Part shown: piece after piece, positions 8,020-18,320 of the stretch
Layout: every line of letters begins with the position of its first letter
How positions within the stretch are numbered: the first letter of the stretch is position 1
Source: Lachnospiraceae bacterium
Lineage (GTDB): Bacteria; Bacillota; Clostridia; Lachnospirales; Lachnospiraceae
DNA length: 64,000 bases
Assembly (NCBI GenBank): GCA_902363445.1
Contig: CABJAB010000003.1
Location: forward strand, 372,001-436,000
Direction: 5' to 3'
The notes under the pieces: model-generated
Seen by the model: only the letters and a program-made list of their open reading frames with translations
Database searches by the model: none
What the model was told of the DNA's origin: nothing
Translations under genes and position numbers: made by a program

Positions 8020-9708
8020 TTATTTACCCTCTTTCTTGTCCAGATCTTCCTGATTAAAGGCTTCTGCAATGGCTCCGCCAGGCGCGACCATCGGAAATAC
8101 CTTATCGTCACAGTCAATCTGTACGTCGATTACCACAGGACCTCCGGCCGCCATCGCTTCTTTTATGGCCGGCTCCACCTCTTCCTTCTTTGTCACCCGG
8201 ATACCCTTGGCTCCCATGGCCTCCGCCACTTTCACGAAGTCTACCTTATCCTGAATGATCGTGGAGGAATAGCGTTTCCCGTAAAACAGCGTCTGCCACT
8301 GGCGTACCATTCCCAGCACATGGTTGTTGATGACAATCTCAATCACAGGGATGTTATAGCGGGCCGCCGTTGCGACCTCATTCATATTCATCCGGAAGCA
8401 GCCGTCACCAGCGATATTGAATACCGGGACATCGGGGCATCCCGTCTTAGCGCCCATCGCGGCTCCCAGGCCATACCCCATAGTTCCAAGGCCTCCCGAC
8501 GTGATAAACGTCCTGGGCTTCTTATATTTATAGAACTGAGCCGCCCACATCTGATGCTGGCCCACGTCAGTCGTCACGATCGCGTCGCCGCCGGTCAGTT
8601 TATAAAGCGTCTCCACCACATAAGGACCGGTGAGGAGCTCACGATCATAGGTCAGAGGATGCTTCTCCTTCATCTCCTCAATCTCAGCCACCCATTCATG
8701 ATGGTCTTGCTTCGTAAGACGGTCGTTGAGGATCTTAAGAACGGCTTTGGCGTCCCCTATGACGGAAGCCTCTGTCTTTACATTCTTGTTGATCTCCGCG
8801 GCGTCCACATCAATATGAAGTATCTTCGCGTCTCTGGCAAAGCGCTCGGTGTTTCCGGTGACCCGGTCGCTGAACCGCGCTCCGATGGTGATCAGCAGAT
8901 CACTTTTCGTGATCCCAAGGTTGGAGGTCTTAGTCCCGTGCATGCCTACCATGCCAGTATATCTCGCATCCTCTCCCGGATACGCGCCCTTTCCCATCAG
9001 GGTATCGGCCACAGGAGCATCCACTTTTTCAACAAATTCCCGCAGCTCCTCAGAAGCGCCTGAAATGACCACCCCGCCTCCCACAAAAATAAAGGGACGT
9101 TTGGAGCTCTCAATGAGCTTCACCGCTTTTTCGATATCAGCTTCCTTTATCGTATTCACCTTTGGAAGCACCGGCACCGGTTTCTGAGGCGTATATTCCG
9201 TCTCCGCTGCCGTCACGTCCTTGGTGATATCCACCAGTACAGGTCCCGGCCTTCCTTCAATGGCAATGCGGAACGCTCTGCGGAGCGTATCGGCCAGCTG
9301 CGTCACATCCTTTACGATGAAGCTGTGCTTGGTGATCGGCATCACCACCCCGGCAATGTCCACCTCCTGGAACGTATCTCTACCCAGCAGGTCCACCGCC
9401 ACATTGGCTGTGATCGCCACCATCGGCACCGAATCCATCTGCGCCGTGGCGATCCCGGTCACCAGATTGGTCGCGCCGGGGCCGGAAGTGGCCAGACAGA
9501 CTCCTACCTTTCCCGTAGCCCTGGCATATCCGTCAGCCGCATGGGAGGCTCCCTGTTCGTGGGATGTCAGGATATGGTGGATTTCATCGGAATGTTTGTA
9601 TAACGCATCATATATATTCAGTATCGTGCCGCCGGGGTAGCCGAAAACGGTATCCACGCCCTGCTCCTTCAGGCACTCAACTACAATCTCCGCACCTGTC
9701 AATTTCAT
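8020..9708 (-). CDS. ilvB: acetolactate synthase, large (catalytic) subunit
   Basis: ThDP enzyme that condenses pyruvate with pyruvate or 2-ketobutyrate in branched-chain amino acid synthesis. The protein has 562 residues. The activating Glu is E51 in TSHEQGA, and the ThDP/Mg motif begins GDGCFRMN near residue 433. The start at 9706-9708 gives the family N-terminus MKLTGAEIVVECLKEQG with GGAGGACGG just upstream. A longer in-frame extension to 9840 lies inside ilvD and was rejected. It follows ilvD by 29 bases. No ilvN small subunit or ilvC is present in the window. Confidence 0.96.
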   Translation of the reverse strand: MKLTGAEIVVECLKEQGVDTVFGYPGGTILNIYDALYKHSDEIHHILTSHEQGASHAADGYARATGKVGVCLATSGPGATNLVTGIATAQMDSVPMVAITANVAVDLLGRDTFQEVDIAGVVMPITKHSFIVKDVTQLADTLRRAFRIAIEGRPGPVLVDITKDVTAAETEYTPQKPVPVLPKVNTIKEADIEKAVKLIESSKRPFIFVGGGVVISGASEELREFVEKVDAPVADTLMGKGAYPGEDARYTGMVGMHGTKTSNLGITKSDLLITIGARFSDRVTGNTERFARDAKILHIDVDAAEINKNVKTEASVIGDAKAVLKILNDRLTKQDHHEWVAEIEEMKEKHPLTYDRELLTGPYVVETLYKLTGGDAIVTTDVGQHQMWAAQFYKYKKPRTFITSGGLGTMGYGLGAAMGAKTGCPDVPVFNIAGDGCFRMNMNEVATAARYNIPVIEIVINNHVLGMVRQWQTLFYGKRYSSTIIQDKVDFVKVAEAMGAKGIRVTKKEEVEPAIKEAMAAGGPVVIDVQIDCDDKVFPMVAPGGAIAEAFNQEDLDKKEGK

Positions 9709-9737
9709 AATCCGTCCTCCTCTCCAAAAACTTCCGT

Positions 9738-11405
9738 CTATTTCTTGATCTCCAGAATCGCTCCTCTGTTTCCGGATGTCACGAGGCTTGCGTATCTGGC
9801 CAGATAGCCGCTTGTGATCTTCGGCTCCCTGGGCTGCCATTTCGCCCGCCTGGCCGCCAGCTCCTCATCCGATACCTTTACGTTCAGAGAATTGGCGTCA
9901 ATATCTATCTGAATAACATCTCCTTCTTCGATAAGAGCGATGGGGCCGCCCACAGCCGCCTCCGGAGATACATGGCCGATGGAAGCCCCTCTGGAAGCGC
10001 CGGAGAACCGGCCGTCCGTGATCAGCGCGACACTGGAGCCCAAGCCCATGCCGGCAATGGCAGAAGTGGGATTCAGCATCTCTCTCATGCCCGGTCCGCC
10101 CTTCGGGCCTTCATAACGGATGACAACCACATCTCCAGATACGATCTTTCCTTCTTTGATGGCCGCGATAGCGTCCTCCTCGCAGTCGAAGACTCTGGCG
10201 GGCCCTTCATGCTGCATCATCTCCGGGACTACCGCCGAACGCTTCACCACCGCAGAATCAGGAGCGATATTTCCCTTCAGGATAGCAAGGCCGCCTGTCT
10301 GACTGTAGGGATTGTCAAGAGGACGAATCACTTCCTTATCCCGGATCTCGCATCCGGAAATATTCTCTCCTACGGTTTTTCCTGTGACCGTGATCAGATC
10401 CGTATACAGAAGATTTTTCTTTGTCAGCTCATTCATCACGGCATATACGCCGCCGGCTTCGTTCAGATCTTCCATATAAGTGGGGCCGGCCGGCGCCAGA
10501 TGGCACAGGTTCGGGGTCCGCGCGCTGACCTCGTTGGCAATATCCACATTCAAGTCCACGCCTGCCTCATGGGCAATGGCCGGAAGATGGAGCATGCTGT
10601 TGGTGCTGCATCCCAGCGCCATGTCAATCGTAAGGGCATTGAGAAACGCCTTTTCCGTCATGATATCCTTAGGCTTGATATCTCTCTTTAAGAGCTCCAT
10701 GACCTGCATGCCTGCGTGCTTTGCCAGCTTGATCCTGTCAGAATAAACGGCTGGGATCGTACCGTTTCCGGGAAGTCCCATACCCAGCGCCTCGGTCAGA
10801 CAGTTCATACTGTTGGCCGTATACATGCCGGAGCAGGAACCGCAGGTGGGGCACACTCTACGCTCGTACTCCCTCACCTCATCTTCAGACATGGTACCGG
10901 CACTGTAAGAACCGACTGCTTCAAACATGCTGGAAAGGCTTCTCTTCTTTCCGTGTACCCGTCCGGCCATCATAGGGCCGCCGCTTACAAATATAGTCGG
11001 AATATTCAGTCTGGCCGCCGCCATCAGAAGCCCCGGAACATTTTTATCACAGTTGGGCACCATTACCAGCGCGTCAAACTGATGGGCCAGCGCCATACAT
11101 TCTGTAGAATCCGCGATGAGGTCCCTGGTCACCAGAGAATATTTCATCCCCACATGTCCCATGGCGATTCCGTCACACACGGCGATCGCAGGAAACACGA
11201 TAGGTGTGCCGCCTGCCATAGCGACTCCCATTTTTACAGCTTCCACGATCTTATCCAGGTTCATATGTCCGGGAACGATCTCGTTGTGGGAGCTGACTAT
11301 GCCGACCAGCGGCCTCTCAAGCTCTTCTTCTGTATAACCCAATGCATTGAACAACGATCTGTGGGGCGCCTGCTGCATCCCTTTTTTAACTGCATCACTT
11401 CTCAT
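9738..11405 (-). CDS. ilvD: dihydroxy-acid dehydratase
   Basis: Fe-S dehydratase that makes 2-keto acids for valine, isoleucine and leucine. The protein has 555 residues. Cluster-ligand cysteines are seen in [10 protein letters not shown] and [19 protein letters not shown]. The start [19 protein letters not shown] matches the family and has GGTGA 5 bases upstream. Longer starts to 11435 place the AAAGGG site too close. Middle gene of leuB-ilvD-ilvB, 43 bases after leuB. Confidence 0.96.
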   Translation of the reverse strand: MRSDAVKKGMQQAPHRSLFNALGYTEEELERPLVGIVSSHNEIVPGHMNLDKIVEAVKMGVAMAGGTPIVFPAIAVCDGIAMGHVGMKYSLVTRDLIADSTECMALAHQFDALVMVPNCDKNVPGLLMAAARLNIPTIFVSGGPMMAGRVHGKKRSLSSMFEAVGSYSAGTMSEDEVREYERRVCPTCGSCSGMYTANSMNCLTEALGMGLPGNGTIPAVYSDRIKLAKHAGMQVMELLKRDIKPKDIMTEKAFLNALTIDMALGCSTNSMLHLPAIAHEAGVDLNVDIANEVSARTPNLCHLAPAGPTYMEDLNEAGGVYAVMNELTKKNLLYTDLITVTGKTVGENISGCEIRDKEVIRPLDNPYSQTGGLAILKGNIAPDSAVVKRSAVVPEMMQHEGPARVFDCEEDAIAAIKEGKIVSGDVVVIRYEGPKGGPGMREMLNPTSAIAGMGLGSSVALITDGRFSGASRGASIGHVSPEAAVGGPIALIEEGDVIQIDIDANSLNVKVSDEELAARRAKWQPREPKITSGYLARYASLVTSGNRGAILEIKK

Positions 11406-11448
11406 CTGTTTCACCATACCCTTTCTGAATGTCAAACTGGCTTCGTCT

Positions 11449-12537
11449 CTATTTATGAATTCTGTCCGCGATCAGGCTGCCCATTTCTCTGGTTCCCACC
11501 CTCCTGCATCCTTCCGAATAAATATCTCCTGTACGGAACCCTTCGGTCAATACTGTCTGTACCGCGGCCTCCACCGCATCCGCCTCTTCATCCAGATCGA
11601 ACGAATAACGGAGCATCATGGCCGCCGACAGTATGGTCGCGATGGGGTTTGCAATATCTTTGCCCGCAATGTCCGGCGCAGATCCATGGCTGGGCTCGTA
11701 GAGTCCCAGTTTTGTCTCTCCCAGACTGGCAGAAGGCAGCATACCGATGGATCCCGTGATCTCACTGGCCTCGTCCGACAGGATATCGCCAAACATATTC
11801 TCCGTCAGCACCACGTCAAACTGTCCGGGATTCAGCACCAGCTGCATGGCACAATTGTCCACCAGCATATGGCTGACCGCCACGTCCGGGTACTCCGCTG
11901 CCGTCTCTTCTACCACGGCTCTCCAGAGCCTGGAGGAATCCAGTACGTTCGCCTTATCGACACTGATCAGTTTTTTGGAACGCTTCCCTGCGATCTCAAA
12001 CGCTTTCACAGCGATCCTTCGAATCTCATTTTCGTCGTAGACCAGTGTATCCGTCGCTCTTCGGACTCCGTTCTCCACTCTTGTGTGACGCTCCCCAAAG
12101 TACAGGCCGCCGGTCAGCTCGCGCATGATGACCATATCAAAGCCGTCGCCCACTATCTCCTTTTTAAGGGGGCAGGCGTCCGCAAGCTCCTTATAAAGCC
12201 ACGCAGGGCGGATATTTGCAAATAATTCAAGGCCCTTGCGGATACCCAGCAAACCCGCCTCAGGCCTTGTCTCCGGCGCTCCGTCGTACCATCTGGAATT
12301 TCCTACATTTCCTCCCACCGCTCCCAAAAGAACGGAATCGCTGTTCTTCGCCTCTGCCAGAGTCTCCTCTGTAAGAGGTACGCCGTGGACATCAATGGAT
12401 GCCCCTCCCATCAAAAGCTTCTTATATGTAAATGTATGGCCATATACGGCTCCGACCCTGTCCAGAACCTTCATAGCCTCGGTAACGATTTCCGGCCCGA
12501 TGCCGTCGCCGGGTATCACTGCGATCCGAAAATTCAT
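11449..12537 (-). CDS. leuB: 3-isopropylmalate dehydrogenase
   Basis: NAD-dependent oxidative decarboxylation of 3-isopropylmalate in leucine synthesis. The protein has 362 residues. Motifs seen are [10 protein letters not shown] at the N-terminus, [14 protein letters not shown] and [26 protein letters not shown] precedes ATG. It is the first gene of the leuB-ilvD-ilvB unit. The other leucine genes (leuA, leuC, leuD) are absent from the window, which suggests they are encoded elsewhere. Confidence 0.96.
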   Translation of the reverse strand: MNFRIAVIPGDGIGPEIVTEAMKVLDRVGAVYGHTFTYKKLLMGGASIDVHGVPLTEETLAEAKNSDSVLLGAVGGNVGNSRWYDGAPETRPEAGLLGIRKGLELFANIRPAWLYKELADACPLKKEIVGDGFDMVIMRELTGGLYFGERHTRVENGVRRATDTLVYDENEIRRIAVKAFEIAGKRSKKLISVDKANVLDSSRLWRAVVEETAAEYPDVAVSHMLVDNCAMQLVLNPGQFDVVLTENMFGDILSDEASEITGSIGMLPSASLGETKLGLYEPSHGSAPDIAGKDIANPIATILSAAMMLRYSFDLDEEADAVEAAVQTVLTEGFRTGDIYSEGCRRVGTREMGSLIADRIHK

Positions 12538-12573
12538 GTTATATTCCTCTCCTTCTATATTCAGTTATCCTTT

Positions 12574-12602
12574 ATAGTATCCTATTTCCCTTTGTTTTTC
12601 AA
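12574..12602 (-). promoter_or_regulatory. sigma-A promoter for leuB-ilvD-ilvB
   Basis: Minus strand TTGAAA (12597-12602) and TACTAT (12574-12579), spacer 17. The predicted leader is only about 30 bases, so there is no room for a T-box. Confidence 0.65.
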
Positions 12603-12631
12603 GCAGTACAAAAGATTTTCCAGGGATTCAC

Positions 12632-12645
12632 CCATACGAGTATGG
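12632..12645. promoter_or_regulatory. perfect 14-base dyad upstream of the leuB promoter
   Basis: CCATAC-GA-GTATGG, centred about 39 bases upstream of the leuB -35. Its position suits an activator or repressor site for the leu/ilv operon. The protein that binds is unknown. Confidence 0.4.
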
Positions 12646-12706
12646 AATTTCAGGCATAACATTCTGTTATAGAATTGTTTTTTTTAATACATACAAATTA
12701 TAGTCA

Positions 12707-12717
12707 TGTCACCTGTA
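12707..12717. promoter_or_regulatory. candidate NiaR operator at pncB
   Basis: TGTCACCTGTA lies 16 bases upstream of the pncB -35. Its exact reverse complement TACAGGTGACA occurs at 20406-20416 just past the niaR promoter. Sharing by the NAD regulator gene and an NAD salvage gene suggests a NiaR site. Confidence 0.55.
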
Positions 12718-12733
12718 AACTTATATGTGCCGC

Positions 12734-12761
12734 TTGTGGAATCTTTTTTTCATGTTATAAT
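12734..12761 (+). promoter_or_regulatory. promoter for pncB-plsC
   Basis: TTGTGG (12734-12739), spacer 16, TATAAT (12756-12761) with an extended -10 TGT directly before it. Confidence 0.7.
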
Positions 12762-12813
12762 GTAGCTAATGGGTCTTTTAACAGACTTTGCGGCCCGATT
12801 GAAAGGAGACACT

Positions 12814-14286
12814 ATGAGCGATCGAAACCTGACGCTGATGACAGACCTATATGAACTGACTATGATGCAGGGGTATTTCAAGGAGAAGACCAACCAGACG
12901 GCAGTCTTCGACGTCTTTTACCGGACCAATCCCTGCGGCAACGGCTACGCCGTCATGGCCGGTCTGGAACAGGTTATCGACTATATCAAAAACCTGCGTT
13001 TTGGAGAGAAGGAAATCGACTACCTGAGAAGCACCGGATTGTTTGAGGAAGACTTCCTCGGCTACCTGAGGGATTTCCAATTCACCGGAGATATTTTCGC
13101 CATTCCGGAAGGCACTGTGATCTTTCCCAGGGAACCCCTTGTAAAAGTGGTCGCCCCTATCATGGAGGCACAGCTGGTCGAAACTTCTATATTAAATATC
13201 ATCAACCACCAATGCCTGATCGCGACTAAGACGGCCAGGGTGGTCCATGCCGCCAGAGGAGACGGCATCATGGAATTCGGTCTCCGCCGCGCCCAGGGCC
13301 CCGATGCCGGCATATACGGTGCCCGCGCCGCCATGATTGGCGGATGTATCGGCACCTCCAACGTTTTAGCCGGTCAGATGTTTGACGTTCCGGTCAAGGG
13401 CACTCATGCCCACAGCTGGATCATGAGCTTTCCCGATGAACTGACCGCGTTCCGCACCTATGCGAAGCTGTATCCCACCGCTTGTATTCTTCTGGTGGAT
13501 ACTTATGACACTCTCCGTTCCGGCGTCCCCAACGCCATTACGGTATTCAATGAAATGAAAGCGGCCGGGATTCCCTTAAAGGGCTACGGAATTCGCCTGG
13601 ACAGCGGCGATCTGGCGTATCTTTCTAAAAAAGCAAAAGAGATGCTGGACGAAGCCGGATTCAGTGACGCTGTCATTTCCGCTTCCAGCGATCTGGACGA
13701 GGATCTGATCAACAGCCTGAAAACACAGGGCGCCGCCATCAATTCCTGGGGCGTCGGCACAAATATGATCACCAGCAGCGGCTGCCCCGCCTTCGGAGGC
13801 GTGTACAAGCTGGTAGCATTAAAGGATAAGGACAGCGGAGAATTTATCCCGAAGATCAAGCTGTCTGAAAACACCGAAAAGGTGACCAACCCGGGCAACA
13901 AGACCGTATACCGGATTTACGGCGCGGATACCGGCAAGATGATCGCGGACCTGATCGCTCTGGTGGACGAGTCCTACTCCTCCGACCAGCCGCTTCTTTT
14001 ATTCGATCCCATCGATACTTGGAAAAAGACGCATCTGGCCCCGGGCACTTATACCATCCGTGAACTGCCCGCCCAGATCTTCAAGCAGGGCAAATGTGTT
14101 TATGAATCTCCTTCTGTCATGGATATCCGTTCCTACTGCATGCAGGAGCTGGGCACCCTGTGGGATGAAGCCAAGCGTCTGATCAACCCCCATCGGGCAC
14201 ATATCGATCTTTCCGCCAAGCTACATGCCATGAAAAACAGCCTTCTGGAATCCGTGGACAATATGACTCACCATCAAGGCAGATAA
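12814..14286 (+). CDS. pncB: nicotinate phosphoribosyltransferase
   Basis: Converts nicotinate and PRPP to nicotinate mononucleotide, the first step of the Preiss-Handler NAD salvage route. The protein has 490 residues, typical of Firmicutes PncB. Recognised segments are MTDLYELTMMQGYF at the N-terminus, FGLRRAQGPDAG and KGTHAHSWIMSF, which carries the catalytic His region. GAAAGGAG lies 6 bases before ATG 12814. An upstream in-frame ATG at 12769 lacks a site. Likely repressed by NiaR through the shared operator. plsC follows after 21 bases. Confidence 0.96.
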   Translation: MSDRNLTLMTDLYELTMMQGYFKEKTNQTAVFDVFYRTNPCGNGYAVMAGLEQVIDYIKNLRFGEKEIDYLRSTGLFEEDFLGYLRDFQFTGDIFAIPEGTVIFPREPLVKVVAPIMEAQLVETSILNIINHQCLIATKTARVVHAARGDGIMEFGLRRAQGPDAGIYGARAAMIGGCIGTSNVLAGQMFDVPVKGTHAHSWIMSFPDELTAFRTYAKLYPTACILLVDTYDTLRSGVPNAITVFNEMKAAGIPLKGYGIRLDSGDLAYLSKKAKEMLDEAGFSDAVISASSDLDEDLINSLKTQGAAINSWGVGTNMITSSGCPAFGGVYKLVALKDKDSGEFIPKIKLSENTEKVTNPGNKTVYRIYGADTGKMIADLIALVDESYSSDQPLLLFDPIDTWKKTHLAPGTYTIRELPAQIFKQGKCVYESPSVMDIRSYCMQELGTLWDEAKRLINPHRAHIDLSAKLHAMKNSLLESVDNMTHHQGR

Positions 14287-14307
14287 CGGACACATAAGGA
14301 GACTTCT

Positions 14308-15036
14308 ATGATACGTATAGTTTTGATTGGTATTTTCCTGTTTTTTTTCCTGGTCCTATTCAGTCCCGCCCTCGTGGTGGAATGGATCATCGGGAAATTC
14401 AATCCGGAGAAAAAATCCAAAAGCTCACTTTGGCTGGTGCAGCGCGCGTTTGACGTCATTCTCTGGCTGGCCGGCACCAAGATTGAAGTCATCGGAAGGG
14501 AAAACATTCCCGACGACAGGCCGGTGCTGTATGTCGGCAACCACAGAAGCTTCTTTGATATCGTCATCGGCTACCGGCTGATCAAGGGAGAAGCAGGCTT
14601 TGTCGCAAAAAAAGAAATGGAAAAAATCTGGTTTCTTTCCAACTGGATGAAAAATCTTCACTGCCTGTTCTTAGACCGTGATAACATCAAAGAAGGTTTG
14701 AAGACCATTCTCACCGGCATCGACTATGTGAAAAAAGGAATCAGTATTTGGATCTTTCCGGAGGGCACCCGAAACAAGGGAAAGGGCGTGCTGGAATTTA
14801 AAGAAGGCAGCATGAAGATCGCTGAAAAGGCCGGATGCCCGATCATACCGGTCGCCATGACCGGTACGGCAGAAATCTTTGAAGATCATTTCCCCTGGGT
14901 AAAAAAATCTCATGTAACCGTCACCTTCGGGGAGCCTATAGAAATCAAAAATCTTGAAAAAGAACAGAAGAAATTTCTGGGAGCCTATACCAGACAGATA
15001 ATCCTGAGCATGCTCCCGGACGATTATAAAGAATAG
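14308..15036 (+). CDS. plsC: 1-acyl-sn-glycerol-3-phosphate acyltransferase
   Basis: Membrane-associated acyltransferase that makes phosphatidic acid. The protein has 242 residues. An N-terminal hydrophobic segment (about 4-22) anchors it. The catalytic HX4D motif is NHRSFFD, and the substrate motif FPEGTRNKGKG is seen, followed by CPIIPVAM. AAGGAG lies 6 bases before ATG. It sits in one unit with pncB, and a terminator follows at 15042-15084. Confidence 0.93.
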   Translation: MIRIVLIGIFLFFFLVLFSPALVVEWIIGKFNPEKKSKSSLWLVQRAFDVILWLAGTKIEVIGRENIPDDRPVLYVGNHRSFFDIVIGYRLIKGEAGFVAKKEMEKIWFLSNWMKNLHCLFLDRDNIKEGLKTILTGIDYVKKGISIWIFPEGTRNKGKGVLEFKEGSMKIAEKAGCPIIPVAMTGTAEIFEDHFPWVKKSHVTVTFGEPIEIKNLEKEQKKFLGAYTRQIILSMLPDDYKE

Positions 15037-15041
15037 TGAGA

Positions 15042-15084
15042 CAAGGACCGTTCGGACATTTCATGTCCCCGGTTCTTGTTTTTC
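15042..15084 (+). terminator. intrinsic terminator after plsC
   Basis: Imperfect hairpin, CAAGGACCG...GGACA pairing with TGTCC..GGTTCTTG, followed by TTTTTC on the plus strand. Confidence 0.65.
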
Positions 15085-15113
15085 TATAAAATATAAAAAG
15101 GAGGCGGCACGAC

Positions 15114-15917
15114 ATGATTCATGATGATAAGATCGACGGCGGTAAAGGCTTTGACTGGGGGAAGGCTTCTGAGGACTATGCCAGGTTCCGGGACATCTAT
15201 CCGCCGGAATTCTACCAAAAGCTTTTGGATGCCGGAATTTGTACAAAAGGACAGAAGATTCTGGATCTCGGAACCGGAACCGGCGTCCTTCCCCGTAACT
15301 TATATGGCTGCGGCGCGCTTTTCACCGGCGCCGATATTTCAGAGGAACAGATCGGTCAGGCCAGGCAGCTCTGTGCGGAAGCTGACATGGATATTCCCTT
15401 CCTATGCTGCCCTGCCGAAGAGCTTCCGTTTCCCGACGACAGCTTCGACGCTGTAACTGCCTGTCAGTGTTTCTTCTATTTTAACCATGAGACCCTGGCT
15501 CCGAAGCTTTATCACATGATAAAACCCGGCGGCCTTATAGCGGCATTGTATCTGGCATGGCTTCCCGGAGAAGATGCAATCGCCGGCGCCAGCGAGGAGC
15601 TGGTGCTGCGCTATAACCCCTCCTGGTCCGGCTGTGGAGAATACCGCCATCCCATTGAGATTCCTGACGTCTACTCTCCCTATTTCCAACTGGAATCCAG
15701 CGAGGTTTTTGACCTGCAGATCCCATTTACAAAAGAGAGCTGGAACGGCAGGATGAAAGCCTGCCGCGGAATCGGCGCTTCCCTCAGCCCGGAAAAAACG
15801 GCTGACTTTGAAAAGGAGCACCTGGCCCTTCTCGATAAAATAGCGCCTGAGAAATTTTCTGTCCTGCACTATGCGGCTGTGGCAGTCCTGAAATCCAAAA
15901 AAACAACCGCTTTTTAA
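15114..15917 (+). CDS. class I SAM-dependent methyltransferase
   Basis: A 267-residue soluble protein. Motif I is LDLGTGTGVLPRNL (about 51-64), motif II is the acidic end of the second strand in FTGADISEEQ, and motif IV is DDSFDAVTACQCFFYF. This is the UbiE/Methyltransf_11 pattern. The substrate cannot be told from sequence. AAAGGAGG lies 9 bases before the ATG. It stands between the plsC terminator and the redox gene trio, 59 bases before the latter, so it may belong to that unit. Confidence 0.88.
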   Translation: MIHDDKIDGGKGFDWGKASEDYARFRDIYPPEFYQKLLDAGICTKGQKILDLGTGTGVLPRNLYGCGALFTGADISEEQIGQARQLCAEADMDIPFLCCPAEELPFPDDSFDAVTACQCFFYFNHETLAPKLYHMIKPGGLIAALYLAWLPGEDAIAGASEELVLRYNPSWSGCGEYRHPIEIPDVYSPYFQLESSEVFDLQIPFTKESWNGRMKACRGIGASLSPEKTADFEKEHLALLDKIAPEKFSVLHYAAVAVLKSKKTTAF

Positions 15918-15976
15918 TATGTATTTTATGTTTACTTCTCCAATGTTTGGAGCACCCTAATACCGGGGTGATTACT

Positions 15977-17416
15977 ATGGACTCAATCTGGACAAAGACA
16001 AAAGAACTTCCGGAGCGTCAAACGCTTACGGAGGATTTAAAAACGGACGCGGCCGTCATCGGCGGCGGCATGGCTGGAATCCTGACCGCCTATCTTTTAG
16101 AGGAGGCCGGAATCCGGACTGTGGTTTTGGAGGCTTCCAGAATCGGCAGCGGCCAGACCAAAAATACGACGGCAAAGATCACGTCTCAGCACGGGCTGAT
16201 CTATGATAAGCTCCTCACTTCCTTTGGAGAAGAAAAGACATCTCAATACGCCCAAATCAATGAAAACGCCATCGATGAATACAGGCGGATCATTGCGAAC
16301 CAAAATATATCCTGTCATTTTAAGGACACATCTGCTTACCTATATTCCTTAAAAGAATCGGAAACGCTTAAGAAGGAAGCGGAGGCTGCCAAAAGAGCCG
16401 GAATAGACGCCTGCTTTACAACCGAAACGGAGCTGCCCTTTAAAGTAGAAGGAGCCGTGTGTTTTAAAAATCAGGCGAAGTTCCATCCACTGGAATTCCT
16501 GGGGGCGGCAGCTGAAAAACTGACCGTCTTTGAAAACAGCCGGGTGCTGGATGTGGACGAATATCAGGTGCGGACAGCGAATGGTTCCGTAACGGCAGAG
16601 AATATCATATTTACGACTCATTACCCTTTCTTAAACGTTCCAGGATATTACTTCATGCGTATGCATCAGGAGCGAAGCTATGTTCTGGCGCTGGAAGGGG
16701 CGTCTCTCCCTGAAGGGATGTATCTGGGAACAGACAAAAACGGGCTTTCCTTGAGAAGCGAAGAGAATCTCCTCTTGTTTGGCGGAGCGGGGCACCGGAC
16801 AGGAGAAAACCGCAGGGGAAAGCAGTACGATCTGCTCCGTAAACAGGCCAGGGCACTTTGGCCGGAGTGCAGAGAAAAGGCACATTGGTCTGCCCAGGAC
16901 TGCATGACATTGGACGGACTTCCTTACATCGGGACCTTTTCATCAGAAACACCGAGCTGGTACGCAGCCACCGGTTTCGGCAAATGGGGCATGACCTTCT
17001 CCATGGTTTCTGCCATGATCATACGGGATAAGATCCTCGGCCGCCGGGGCCCGGCTTCCGATCTTTTTTCACCGCAGAGGTTTACTCCCTCCGCATCGGC
17101 GCGGACTTTTCTGGACGACGGCCTGCACGCAGTCCGGGATCTGTCCCGCCAGCTCTTTTCACCTCCCAGGGATAAAACGGACGCTTTGCCGGAGGGGCAT
17201 GGCGGAATCGTGGAATACGACGGAAAAAAGGCCGGCGTCTACAAAGATGAGGGCGGACAGCTTCATGTGGTTTCTCCCAAATGCCCTCATCTTGGCTGCC
17301 AGCTGGAATGGAATCCTGACGAAAAAAGCTGGGACTGCCCCTGCCACGGCTCCCGGTTCGATTATAAAGGGCATTTGATCGATAATCCCGCCCAGGAAGG
17401 ACTGAAGCATGTTTAA
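15977..17416 (+). CDS. FAD-dependent oxidoreductase with C-terminal Rieske [2Fe-2S] domain
   Basis: A 479-residue DAO-type flavoprotein. The dinucleotide loop VIGGGMAGILTAY lies near 27-39, and a catalytic/FAD segment GFGKWGMTFSM lies near 335-345. The C-terminal Rieske domain has its ligands in CPHLGC (about 436-441) and CPCHGS (about 454-459). The family oxidises an unknown amine-like or other substrate and passes electrons to the Rieske cluster. ATG 15977 is chosen because GGGGTGAT lies upstream, and the earlier in-frame TTG has no site. The last 8 bases overlap the next gene, so translation is probably coupled. Confidence 0.9.
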   Translation: MDSIWTKTKELPERQTLTEDLKTDAAVIGGGMAGILTAYLLEEAGIRTVVLEASRIGSGQTKNTTAKITSQHGLIYDKLLTSFGEEKTSQYAQINENAIDEYRRIIANQNISCHFKDTSAYLYSLKESETLKKEAEAAKRAGIDACFTTETELPFKVEGAVCFKNQAKFHPLEFLGAAAEKLTVFENSRVLDVDEYQVRTANGSVTAENIIFTTHYPFLNVPGYYFMRMHQERSYVLALEGASLPEGMYLGTDKNGLSLRSEENLLLFGGAGHRTGENRRGKQYDLLRKQARALWPECREKAHWSAQDCMTLDGLPYIGTFSSETPSWYAATGFGKWGMTFSMVSAMIIRDKILGRRGPASDLFSPQRFTPSASARTFLDDGLHAVRDLSRQLFSPPRDKTDALPEGHGGIVEYDGKKAGVYKDEGGQLHVVSPKCPHLGCQLEWNPDEKSWDCPCHGSRFDYKGHLIDNPAQEGLKHV

Positions 17417-18320
17417 ATTTCACGGTGAAAAGAAAAAACGTTCCTACTTTGAGGGCTGGTACTTCAAACAGCAGGGAAAAAACGGCACCCTCGCGATGAT
17501 TCCCGCTTATCATGCAGACAAAAAAGGAAAACGTTTCGCCACTCTTCAGGCGGTCACGGATAAGGAAACCGAGCTCATTGAATATCCAGCCGAAGAATTC
17601 CGGGTATTTGAGGCCCCCTTCTCCCTATACCTGGGGAACAGCCGCTTTTCCGAATCCGGATGTTCTCTGGATTTTCGTGGAAAACATCTGGAAATTAAAG
17701 GAGAGCTGCATTATGGACCTCTTGCTCCGCCAGATTATGATGTAATGGGTCCTTTCAACGCGGTGCCTTTTCTCCCCTGCCGCCACAGCGTATTCAGTCT
17801 GGCCCATCGGGTAGACGGCTGTCTCCATGTAAACGGAACGCCATTCGTATTCCAGAACAGTTTCGGATATATTGAAGGCGATCGGGGACATTCGTTTCCA
17901 AATCAATATCTGTGGACACAATGCTCAGGAAAAAATTTCAGTATCATGCTGTCGGTGGCTGAAATCCCCATTCTCACAAAGCAGATGCCCGGATGTATTG
18001 GAATCATATTCTATAAAGGAAAAGAATACCGACTCGCTACGTATCTGGGAGCGCGAGTCATTTATGTGGACCGGGATTACGCGGCCGTAGAACAAAATGG
18101 ATTTCTGCTGGAAGTACGTTATCTGGGAAAAGGCTCATCTGGTCAGCCGCTTTACGCGCCAAAAGCCGGAAATATGGACCGAATCATAATAGAATCCCCT
18201 TCTTGCCCCGTGGAATATCGGCTGTCCAAAAACGGGGACCCTTTATTTTCTCTCGTTTCACAAAAAGCCGGATTTGAAAGCACATGGGAAAACACATGTG
18301 AGGAAGAGGAAGCGGAATGA
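17409..18320 (+). CDS. tocopherol-cyclase-like protein
   Basis: A 303-residue soluble protein of the tocopherol cyclase family (Pfam Tocopherol_cycl). Recognised landmarks are YFEGWYFKQ near residue 13, [18 protein letters not shown] in the middle, and [12 protein letters not shown] followed by YLWTQC. Firmicutes make no tocopherol, so the true substrate is unknown; a lipid or quinone-like ligand is a guess. It overlaps the oxidoreductase by 8 bases (ATGTTTAA) and the DUF255 gene by 4 (ATGA), with AGGAAGGA as ribosome site. Confidence 0.85.
   Translation: MFKFHGEKKKRSYFEGWYFKQQGKNGTLAMIPAYHADKKGKRFATLQAVTDKETELIEYPAEEFRVFEAPFSLYLGNSRFSESGCSLDFRGKHLEIKGELHYGPLAPPDYDVMGPFNAVPFLPCRHSVFSLAHRVDGCLHVNGTPFVFQNSFGYIEGDRGHSFPNQYLWTQCSGKNFSIMLSVAEIPILTKQMPGCIGIIFYKGKEYRLATYLGARVIYVDRDYAAVEQNGFLLEVRYLGKGSSGQPLYAPKAGNMDRIIIESPSCPVEYRLSKNGDPLFSLVSQKAGFESTWENTCEEEEAE

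Noticed and set aside
9709..9840. N-terminal extension of ilvB into ilvD
   Set aside because: The extension overlaps the ilvD 3' end. The ATG at 9708 has a strong ribosome site and the conserved acetolactate synthase N-terminus.
12538..12733. T-box leader upstream of leuB
   Set aside because: No T-box core (AGGGTGG-type) or terminator/antiterminator was found, and the likely promoter leaves a leader of about 30 bases.
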